Under the pieces are notes generated by a model. It saw only the letters and a list, made by a program, of their open reading frames with translations. It searched no databases and had not been told where the DNA came from. A stretch of DNA of 35,739 nucleotides, taken from Bythopirellula sp. (GTDB lineage: Bacteria > Planctomycetota > Planctomycetia > Pirellulales > Lacipirellulaceae). Of the stretch, positions 15,611 to 22,884 are shown one piece after another (position 1 is the stretch's first letter; every line of letters begins with the position of its first letter). The position numbers and the translations under genes were made by a program. The stretch lies in assembly GCA_028285205.1 (NCBI GenBank), contig JANQQA010000233.1:1-35739 (forward strand). Reading direction: 5' to 3'.

Positions 15611-16861
15611 ATGAAAAGCCGACTGCTGCAGCCCGAGAACATCGATGCGCGCGAGCAGATCGATGCTGCGCCAATCCAGGGAAGACGCGAGTCGGATATC
15701 GAGGACACGCTCAAGACGATTGAAGGCAGTGTCGCCTCTGAAGCTACAACTTCGCCAGTACTTGAGAAACCTCAACGATCGCCCCGCCCGACGCCGCGAG
15801 TCTCGGCCCGACCCTGCGGGCGGTTGGTAGTGGTCGCGATCTTGCTTGGATGCATTGGGTCGATTGGATATTCGCTTTGGAGCACGTTCCTCCGTGACGC
15901 TGCGTACGGTGTGGTGACGGGCAAAGTGACGGAGATTTCGCCGCCATGGTCGGGAACCTTGACCGCCGTTTACGCGAGCGCGGGTGATCCTGTCCGCCAA
16001 GGCGACGTGTTGGCGATTGTGGACGATCCTGAGTTGCAGGACCAGATTGATCGCTTGAGTGACGAATTGCGGGCCGCACAGGCGGAACTCAGTGCGCAGG
16101 TAGCGTTACTCACACTTGCGGCGCGCGAACGCCAGGATGAGATCGCTGAGCTACAAATCCGCTACTACGATTTGCGAGGTCAATGGCTCGCTGACAAATC
16201 GCGACTCGCTGAGCTATCTGGCAAACTTGACCGTCGACAGGCATTGGCACACCAGCGCGCCTACAGTGATGAAGAGATCGAATCGATAAGTCATCAAAAG
16301 CAAGGCCTGGAAGCGAAGATAAGCAATCTTCAGCGGGCGGTAGAAGCGTTTGAATCGCAGATTGACGTTCTGCCAGTCAGCGGCGGCGACCAGGCGCAAC
16401 TTGCCCCATGGCTCGCAAAGATCGAGAACGTGCAGGCTGAAATCCTCCGTTTGCGTGACAAACAGCGCCGAGGCACAGTGCGAGCGCCCTTCAACGGCAC
16501 TGTGGTTGATGTAAGTCATCACGTCGGTGAGCGAGCCGAGGCGAATGAGTCAATCTTGGAAGTACTACCAGTGGATGCCCTCGAACTGGTGCTCTACATC
16601 AATCAGTCAGATATCAACGGCTATAGGATTGGCCAACGACACGACGTTGTAATTGATCCCGAGCCGCAGCCAATCGCTTGTGAAGTGACACGCATTGGCA
16701 CGCGTATGGAGCAGCCACAGTCGCGCATCGTCGGTCGTTATCGGCCCAACGAGCGACTCGTGCCTGTCTACCTCAAACCGAAGCGGCATGCTGTCGCGAG
16801 TTCAGTACGACTTGGCAGCGCGATACGACTGCCTTCGACCTATTTTGACAGCCCCAACTGA
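15611..16861 (+). CDS. HlyD-family membrane-fusion (periplasmic adaptor) protein
   Basis: A 416-residue inner-membrane protein with a long cytoplasmic N-terminus (1-70), one transmembrane helix (about 71-90) and a periplasmic part. The first half of a biotinyl/lipoyl-like domain reads VTGKVTEISPPWSGTLTAVYASAGDPVRQGDVLAIVDD. A coiled-coil hairpin spans about residues 140-280. The second lipoyl half is GTVRAPFNGTVVDVSHHVGE, and a beta-barrel region follows. This is the layout of HlyD/EmrA adaptors and of the periplasmic part of Alg44. ATG 15611 is preferred over in-frame ATGs at 15566 and 15521, though no strong ribosome-binding site marks it. The next gene starts 8 nt after the stop, so I infer a role in polysaccharide export with the two genes that follow. 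Confidence 0.85.
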   Translation: MKSRLLQPENIDAREQIDAAPIQGRRESDIEDTLKTIEGSVASEATTSPVLEKPQRSPRPTPRVSARPCGRLVVVAILLGCIGSIGYSLWSTFLRDAAYGVVTGKVTEISPPWSGTLTAVYASAGDPVRQGDVLAIVDDPELQDQIDRLSDELRAAQAELSAQVALLTLAARERQDEIAELQIRYYDLRGQWLADKSRLAELSGKLDRRQALAHQRAYSDEEIESISHQKQGLEAKISNLQRAVEAFESQIDVLPVSGGDQAQLAPWLAKIENVQAEILRLRDKQRRGTVRAPFNGTVVDVSHHVGERAEANESILEVLPVDALELVLYINQSDINGYRIGQRHDVVIDPEPQPIACEVTRIGTRMEQPQSRIVGRYRPNERLVPVYLKPKRHAVASSVRLGSAIRLPSTYFDSPN

Positions 16862-16869
16862 CCTTTCGC

Positions 16870-18102
16870 ATGGCCCTTGAGCAACTACCCCCTGAACCAA
16901 CAGCCGCAATGGCTGCGTTGCGTCTGCTGCACATCGAAGCGGACGATGTTGATGCGCTGAAGCTCAAACTCACACTTCGCGAACAGCTGCCAGCAGACTC
17001 AACGGTTGACCATGTGTCGAATCTGGACGAAGGGTTGGAAGTGCTGAACAGCAGTGTTTACGACGCGGTGCTCGTCGGCCTAGCGGCGGCGGATACCCGC
17101 AGTTTGGACACTATAAAGCACTTTACAACAGAAGTCGACGATACGCCGATCATTGTCTTATCCGGCGATACAGATCAGCGGTGCGCAGTGAGGGCCGGTC
17201 GGAGTGGCGCGAGTGCATTTCTGCTGAAGTCAGGTCTCACCGGCGCGCAGATTTTGGGTTCGCTCAGGCAAGCGATGCACGTGCACACCTATGACGGCGA
17301 GTTACCGGAACGTCGCAAGGAACCGCGCTACACGCTGGAAACCACCGCGGTAATTTACCCGATCGAAGATGATGGCAAACCAGGTCGTGAAATCGCGGCG
17401 ACCACCGCTGACGTCAGTGAGAGCGGCATCGTCGTGCTAGCTGATCAGGATACGGACTTGGTGCCCGACATCTGTCTGCTGGGCGTCCAATGCCCTGACA
17501 GTGTTTATCGCTACGCGACCGTCGAGTGGCGACATCGGCGTTTGGCGTTGCCATCGGTCCGATTCGGCGGGCGATTCCTGCGACGCACCGACGATCCATT
17601 GCACGTCTCGCGGTTAACCCCCCGATTTGACACACGATCTTTACGGTTCAAAACGCCGATGGACGCTGCGGCCGTGCAAGAGTGGGTAGCCCGTGGGATC
17701 CTCCAGCCGGTACTGGTCGATCGCGTGAAAGTCTGCCCACAGTGTGAGGCAATTCCAACGTTTAGAGATGGCTGTCCCGCATGCGGCTCGGCATTGACCG
17801 AGAACAGCAAGCTAATACATCACTTCGCATGTGCTCATATCGCGGATGCCGCTGAATTTGCGGGCGAGTCGGTTTCCTGCCCAAAGTGTCGTGCTGGCAA
17901 CCTGGTAGTCGGAGCGGACTTCGAACACCTTGCAGGCACTCGCAACTGCACCGAATGCGAGTGGAATGACACGAACCTCGCGATGATCGGCGAGTGCCTG
18001 AAATGTGGTCATCGTTTTCACGGCCAAGAGGCCATCGATAAAGACGTCTTCGAATACTATGTGGACCGACTGGATCCATTGGCTCTCATCGACCGCGCCT
18101 GA
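16870..18102 (+). CDS. degenerate receiver - PilZ - cysteine-rich (probable TackOD1) regulatory protein
   Basis: A 410-residue protein with no transmembrane helix. Residues 17-136 form a receiver fold (LRLLHIEADD, IIVLSG, conserved Lys120), but the phosphoacceptor Asp is Gly70, so it should not be phosphorylated in the usual way. Residues 148-245 are a PilZ domain with the full c-di-GMP site: R149-x3-R153 and D181-x-S-x-x-G186. The C-terminus has five Cys pairs (289/292, 302/305, 337/340, 360/363, 376/379) plus His317/318 and Cys321. The pattern HHFACAH, CPKC, VGADF, CTEC, CLKCGHRF resembles the TackOD1 output domain. It overlaps the glycosyltransferase gene by 44 nt and follows the adaptor gene by 8 nt. 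I infer a c-di-GMP sensor that gates glycan synthesis. Confidence 0.82.
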   Translation: MALEQLPPEPTAAMAALRLLHIEADDVDALKLKLTLREQLPADSTVDHVSNLDEGLEVLNSSVYDAVLVGLAAADTRSLDTIKHFTTEVDDTPIIVLSGDTDQRCAVRAGRSGASAFLLKSGLTGAQILGSLRQAMHVHTYDGELPERRKEPRYTLETTAVIYPIEDDGKPGREIAATTADVSESGIVVLADQDTDLVPDICLLGVQCPDSVYRYATVEWRHRRLALPSVRFGGRFLRRTDDPLHVSRLTPRFDTRSLRFKTPMDAAAVQEWVARGILQPVLVDRVKVCPQCEAIPTFRDGCPACGSALTENSKLIHHFACAHIADAAEFAGESVSCPKCRAGNLVVGADFEHLAGTRNCTECEWNDTNLAMIGECLKCGHRFHGQEAIDKDVFEYYVDRLDPLALIDRA

Positions 18103-19327
18103 TGAGTTGCTACTGATCGTATTACCGTTGCTGTGTCTGGACGGCGTTCGGTATTGCTTCGCAAGTGTGGCCATGTGTCTGTGGGATGCTGCGTGCGGTT
18201 CCATCCGACCTGCCAGATCCCCGTCTGAGTATGTGCCCGACGTCTGCGTGATTCTCGCTGGGTTGAATGAATCAGAAACGATCGTGTCGACGCTCGAATC
18301 GGTGTGGGGAAGCTATCCGAAGCTACAAGTTATTGTGGTCGACGATGGTTCTTCAGACGGGATGGCGGACTTAGCGCAGGAGTTTGCTGCAACCCATGAA
18401 AATGTCCTCGTGTTGAGAAAGCCCAAACGCGGCGGCAAGTCCTCAGCACTCAATTTCGCGATTCCTTTCACAGACGCCGACGTTGTGATTTGCGTCGATA
18501 CCGATTCCCACTTGGAGGCTAATGCAATTCATGAGATCGTCCAACCGTTTGCTGATCCAAATGTCGGCGCGGTCGCAGGTACTGTGCTTGCACGCAACGG
18601 TGGCGTGAATCTCGTCAGTCAGTTGCAAGCTTCCGAGTACCTGCGGTCGATCTTTCTGGGGCGCATGTTGTCGTCGCGACTAGGTATTCTGAGCATTGTA
18701 TCGGGCGCGTTCGGTGCGTTTCGTCGCGAAGCGATCTTGGCCACCGGCGGTTGGGACGTCGGGCCGGGCGAAGACGGTGATCTCGTACTGCGACTCCGCA
18801 AGGCCGCGTGGAAAATCGTCCACGCACCCTACGCCCAGTGTCTCACAAATGTGCCGCTCGCCTGGAGAACACTATTCCGGCAGCGACGGCGTTGGGAATG
18901 GGCCATCGTTACGTTCGAATGTCGCAAACATATCGACATGGCCAATATCTCCAGTCCGAATTTTCGAATGAGTAATCTGATGCTGCTGCTCGAGACTTGG
19001 ATCTTCAGGATCGCACTCACTCTGGTCGGGATCATTGTCCTGAGTTGGCTAGCAATCACCAAACCCGGCCTGTTGGGCTATGTGCTGTTAACAAACTACG
19101 TGTTGTACTGTGTCCTTGAACTGCTCCAGTGGATTGTCGTGATGTACTACACGCCCAAGCCGGCACGCGACGCTTGGTCCATTGCGTGTCTGCCGCTGGT
19201 GCCCGCGTATTACTTGTTTCTCAAATTTGCTTCTGTTGTGGCGATCGTCGAGGAGTCTCTTTGGCGCCGCTCGTACGAAGACAACTTTGTACCCGTGCAT
19301 GTCCGCCGCGTGACGTGGCACTGGTGA
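18059..19327 (+). CDS. membrane GT2 glycosyltransferase, processive (Alg8/BcsA/PgaC-like)
   Basis: A 422-residue integral membrane enzyme. One helix lies near residues 16-40, a cytosolic GT-A domain follows, and three C-terminal hydrophobic segments lie at about 305-330, 335-360 and 370-395. Motifs of processive GT2 synthases are present: VVDDGSSD (D95/D96), DTD (147-149), the catalytic-base region GPGEDGDL (E238/D239) and QRRRW (275-279), which in cellulose synthase binds the acceptor end. It should polymerise a beta-linked glycan and pass it through the membrane; the sugar is unknown. ATG 18059 gives a 44-nt overlap with the PilZ gene, suggesting translational coupling. It lacks its own PilZ domain, which the preceding gene supplies. 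Confidence 0.88.
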   Translation: MWTDWIHWLSSTAPDELLLIVLPLLCLDGVRYCFASVAMCLWDAACGSIRPARSPSEYVPDVCVILAGLNESETIVSTLESVWGSYPKLQVIVVDDGSSDGMADLAQEFAATHENVLVLRKPKRGGKSSALNFAIPFTDADVVICVDTDSHLEANAIHEIVQPFADPNVGAVAGTVLARNGGVNLVSQLQASEYLRSIFLGRMLSSRLGILSIVSGAFGAFRREAILATGGWDVGPGEDGDLVLRLRKAAWKIVHAPYAQCLTNVPLAWRTLFRQRRRWEWAIVTFECRKHIDMANISSPNFRMSNLMLLLETWIFRIALTLVGIIVLSWLAITKPGLLGYVLLTNYVLYCVLELLQWIVVMYYTPKPARDAWSIACLPLVPAYYLFLKFASVVAIVEESLWRRSYEDNFVPVHVRRVTWHW

Positions 19328-19455
19328 GCGCGGTAACGTTGGCTGGCGCTTATTGCTGAAGGCTGTAGGTGCTACGCATGTACGGAAGCACTGAATTATC
19401 CGTACTCGCGACTCAGTTACTTGCCAACGCTCGTGCGTGCTGCAAAGATGCAGCT

Positions 19456-20523
19456 ATGAACGCAACAAGCAAACGGAGGCTTCTAGTCTATGCTGCCTTC
19501 TTGGTATCGTCAGCGATCAACCATGATGACTGCTTGGGAGCCGCTCAGCTGACACCAAAACAGGCTGCGGCTGCTGAACAAGCGAAGCTTCCTGCGGAGC
19601 AGCTTGCCCCGCTCCTCGATAAACCGCTTTACGAGTTTACGGAAGCAGAGGTCGACGTCTACCTGCAGTTCTTGCAAGCCTACGAGCCCGACTTGCGCCG
19701 TCGGATTGTTCACCTGGCGCGGAAGAACATTGGGCAGCCGTATGATCTGTATTTGCTCGGAGAGATGCCATTTGAACACTACGATCCACAACCGATTTAT
19801 TGTCTCAGCAGGAGCGATTGCGTTGTTTACAGCGAACATACTTACGCAATGGCGCTGGGACACGATTGGCCTAGCTTTATGCGTTTACTGCAACGCATTC
19901 GCTATCGCGACGGCCAGATCGGAGTGGCCACGCGCAACCATTACACCGAGGCCGATTGGAATCCATCGAATCGTTGGTTGGTTGAGGACATCACCGCCAA
20001 ACTGGGCGGTGACAAGATTGTCAAGTTCCGCCAACGGATCGATCGTGCCAAGTTTTTGAAGAACCGTTACAAGCTGCAAGTGGAAGTGCCAATCGAAGAA
20101 CACGAGGACGCTTATCTACCGGTTGAGTTCATCGCTCTTGCGACGCCACACCTCAAGGAAGGCGACTTCGTCAACGTCGTCCGCGGACGTCGGGATCCAA
20201 ACGCGGCGAAGAACAGCACCTTCGGTGGCAGTGCCTGGGTTGGGCATGTGGGGATGATCGTATTTGGCACTGCTGACAGCGGAGAGCGGCAAGTCAACCT
20301 CATCCACTCCGCGCGGCCGAAGGTCCGCGAGCAGGCGATCGACGAATACATCGACCAGTCTCTTGAAAACCTTGCCGAGCTGGAAGCCGCCGGTAAGCCG
20401 CGTCTGCTCGGCTTCAAATTCTTGCGTCTGCAAGCTGATCCATTGGCCAATCTGGAAAAGATTGATGGTCAAGACTCACCGCGCGTAACGCTACCCAAGG
20501 GCGGACGAGCGGTGTTTCGCTAG
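19456..20523 (+). CDS. secreted DUF1460 (N-acetylmuramoyl-L-alanine amidase-like) protein
   Basis: A 355-residue protein with a signal peptide (residues about 8-35, LLVYAAFLVSSAIN to GAA). It carries NIGQPYDLYLLGE, then SRSDCVVYSEHTYAMAL with the presumed catalytic Cys, RIRYRDGQIGVATRNHYTEADWNPSN, and a later His in WVGHVGMIVFG. This matches the DUF1460 family, whose characterised members are NlpC/P60-like cysteine amidases acting on cell-wall muropeptides. ATG 19456 is chosen because it puts the signal peptide at the N-terminus; the frame continues up to 19369. It starts 128 nt after the glycosyltransferase and may be part of the same unit. Peptidoglycan remodelling to let a glycan pass is a plausible role. 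Confidence 0.8.
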   Translation: MNATSKRRLLVYAAFLVSSAINHDDCLGAAQLTPKQAAAAEQAKLPAEQLAPLLDKPLYEFTEAEVDVYLQFLQAYEPDLRRRIVHLARKNIGQPYDLYLLGEMPFEHYDPQPIYCLSRSDCVVYSEHTYAMALGHDWPSFMRLLQRIRYRDGQIGVATRNHYTEADWNPSNRWLVEDITAKLGGDKIVKFRQRIDRAKFLKNRYKLQVEVPIEEHEDAYLPVEFIALATPHLKEGDFVNVVRGRRDPNAAKNSTFGGSAWVGHVGMIVFGTADSGERQVNLIHSARPKVREQAIDEYIDQSLENLAELEAAGKPRLLGFKFLRLQADPLANLEKIDGQDSPRVTLPKGGRAVFR

Positions 20524-20884
20524 CAAAAGAGATTGTTTCTCGGTCGAGATCCCAGTTGTCGACGTGGAGTGCGTATCCGCCGACCAGTCAGGTGCTGCCT
20601 AATTCTGGCGAGATTCCTGTAACCTTTCGATAGATCGACCGCTTAAAAAGTTGCCCATCTTAACAAAATGTGGCCTCCACAACTTTGGGTGGTCGTTCTG
20701 ATTGGGTAAGCTCTACAGAGCTAGCAGCCTCGGCAAGATATGCGTTGCCAGCGAGCCGATAACTTAGTACAGTCCGCTCGCTCTGATTTGAGTGTCGCCG
20801 CTGGTTCTGATTGAAACCGACCAGGCTCCTTCACTTTTTCGTACTCATTTGTTGGCCTATAGGCCGCCCTCAGGCAGGAATATC
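20524..20884. other. intergenic region upstream of the 659-aa secreted protein
   Basis: About 360 nt without a recognisable gene. It holds a perfect 12-bp palindrome GGCCTATAGGCC at 20854-20865, ending 19 nt before the GTG start at 20885, which could be a protein-binding site. No terminator with a T-run is evident after the DUF1460 gene. Confidence 0.4.
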
Positions 20885-22864
20885 GTGATATTGGTAAAGA
20901 GAAGTAATCGGTTGATCGCTCTGCTCACGCTCGTGTTTGTCGCGCAGGTCTTCAGCACAGCGAACGCGGCAATCCGAAGTGACAGCCTGATGTCACCCAA
21001 CACGCGCGGATTTGCGTCGATCGCAGATATCAACTCACTTGCACAGCATTGGCGACAAACGCAAATGGGTCAGCTGATGCAAGACGAATCGATGCGACCG
21101 TTTGTTGATGATCTGAAACGCCAACTCGAGCGAAAGATCTCTGGAGTGCGCGACAAGCTCGGACTGGAACTGACGGACTTGAAGGGCGTTGCTGGTGGCG
21201 AGATCGGCATTGGGATGATCGAGCGACCCGGTGAGCGCGCATCCGTGGCGCTGACTGTCGATGTGACTGGAAATCAGGCACAGCTAACTGCCTTACTCGA
21301 CAAAGTCGATCAAGAACTAGTTCGGCGAAACGCCAAGAAGAAAAACGAAAAGATGGTCGGCACCGAGTTCGCAGTGTACTCGATTCCGGTGACGATCGAT
21401 GGGCAGCGTTCCACGCAGACTGCGATCTACTTTGTCAAAGATAACACCTTGTGCGCCAGCGACAGCCGCTACGAAGCTGAGAAGATGCTAGCCCGATTCG
21501 ACGGCAAGTTGCCTTCTCTTGCTGGAGTCGAGGCCTATCAGGTAACCGCCACACGATGTGCAAATGAGAGCAAAGGTCTTGATCCGGAAGTCCATTGGTA
21601 CCTTGATCCTTTCGGCTACGCCGATGCCGTTCGATCGCTGGCCGATCCCAAGGCAAAGAGCCGCGGAAAAGACTACGTCGCGATCCTCAACTCCCAAGGT
21701 TTCGATGCGATCAAGGGCGTGGGCGGGTTTGTCAATTTGGCGGTGAACGGCTCGTTCGAAATCGTGCACCGTACGGCGGTCTACGCGCCCGCAATTCCTG
21801 GTCTGGCCGACAAGTACCGCTTGGCAATGCGGATGATGAAGTTTCCTAACGATAAAGCGATGGCGGCCCCGAAATGGTTGCCACGGAAGTTGGCGAGCTA
21901 TCGGACTTTCAACATGGATATCAACAACGCGTTTGAATATTTCGGCACGCTGTTCGATGCCATCGCCGGGTATGACAAAGCATTTGAACGCGTACTGAAA
22001 GGCCTGCAGGACGATCCCTACGGTCCGCGCGTAAACGTCAAACGCGACTTTATCGCTCATTTGGGTGAGCGTGTTACGTTGGTTACTGACTATCAAGTAC
22101 CCATTACTACCAAGTGCGAGCGATTTTTGATCGCGATTGAGACCAGAAACCAAGCAGCGATCGCCGCGACGGTCGACAAAGTGATGGATAACGATGCCAA
22201 TGCGACGAGAACCAAGATCGCGGGGCGCGATGCATGGGAAGTTCAACCTGAGCAGGATGATTTCCCGGAAGTGGATATCGACGGAATTTCAGAGCTAGAA
22301 TTGCTCGATCAGGATCCAATCGTCAAGCCAGCTCCCGAAACCCGGGGGCTCGGTGGTTCCGCAAGTTCAGCAGTATGTGTCACGGATGGCCACTTGTTTA
22401 TTGCTTCGCACGTCGAGTTTATGGAAGAAATTCTTGCCAAGAAGGTACCACAAGATACGCTCGGCTCAGCCGGAGACTATCGCGAAGTCGAAGGTGCGTT
22501 ATCGCGTTTGCTGCCCGGCGATGCGGCAGCCCGCTGCTTCGTCCGCACCGACGAGGCCTACCGACCAGTCTACGAGCTGCTACGTCAGGGAAAAATGCCT
22601 GAGTCGGAAACGCTGCTTGGCCGTCTGCTGAACCGCTTGCTATCGCCAGAGGATACCGAAGGCGAGGAAATCTTGCGTGAGCAAAAGATCGACGGTCGTA
22701 AACTGCCAGAGTTCGAAATGGTCCGCCGCTACTTCGGGCCGTCCGGCACGATTGTGCGCAGCGAAGACGATGGCTGGTTTATTACCGGTGCCACGCTCAC
22801 CAAGCTGCCCATCCAGGCACGGGCTTTGGGGAATCGCACGCAAGAGCCGCGTACCTACCGCTAA
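20885..22864 (+). CDS. large secreted protein of unknown function
   Basis: A 659-residue exported protein starting at GTG 20885, four nt after AGGAA, which gives a clean signal peptide (KRSNRLIALLTLVFVAQVFSTANA). The frame stays open to 20792 but that extension lacks support. I do not recognise a domain. The mature part alternates beta-rich and amphipathic segments: KISGVRDKLGLELTDLKGV, VALTVDVTGNQAQLTALLDKV, LGERVTLVTDYQVP, VCVTDGHLFIASHVEFMEEIL. This resembles planctomycete secreted proteins that report on summed model quantities rather than enzymes. No catalytic signature or lipobox is seen. It converges on the hydrolase-fold gene, with a hairpin between the two stops. Confidence 0.65.
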   Translation: MILVKRSNRLIALLTLVFVAQVFSTANAAIRSDSLMSPNTRGFASIADINSLAQHWRQTQMGQLMQDESMRPFVDDLKRQLERKISGVRDKLGLELTDLKGVAGGEIGIGMIERPGERASVALTVDVTGNQAQLTALLDKVDQELVRRNAKKKNEKMVGTEFAVYSIPVTIDGQRSTQTAIYFVKDNTLCASDSRYEAEKMLARFDGKLPSLAGVEAYQVTATRCANESKGLDPEVHWYLDPFGYADAVRSLADPKAKSRGKDYVAILNSQGFDAIKGVGGFVNLAVNGSFEIVHRTAVYAPAIPGLADKYRLAMRMMKFPNDKAMAAPKWLPRKLASYRTFNMDINNAFEYFGTLFDAIAGYDKAFERVLKGLQDDPYGPRVNVKRDFIAHLGERVTLVTDYQVPITTKCERFLIAIETRNQAAIAATVDKVMDNDANATRTKIAGRDAWEVQPEQDDFPEVDIDGISELELLDQDPIVKPAPETRGLGGSASSAVCVTDGHLFIASHVEFMEEILAKKVPQDTLGSAGDYREVEGALSRLLPGDAAARCFVRTDEAYRPVYELLRQGKMPESETLLGRLLNRLLSPEDTEGEEILREQKIDGRKLPEFEMVRRYFGPSGTIVRSEDDGWFITGATLTKLPIQARALGNRTQEPRTYR

Positions 22865-22884
22865 CCGAGCCAGCACCGCTCGGT
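22864..22884. terminator. shared hairpin between convergent genes
   Basis: A perfect 7-bp stem with a 7-nt loop (ACCGAGC-CAGCACC-GCTCGGT) fills exactly the space between the stop codons of the two convergent genes. It could act on transcripts from both sides. No T-run follows on either strand. Confidence 0.5.

Noticed and set aside
20641..20800. Possible small RNA between the DUF1460 gene and the 659-aa protein gene
   Set aside because: No stable hairpin with T-run and no recognisable RNA family; only a short palindrome nearer the start codon.
21488..22246. 252-codon minus-strand frame inside the 659-aa secreted protein gene
   Set aside because: No start context, no recognisable domain, and full overlap with a gene having a clear ribosome site and signal peptide.
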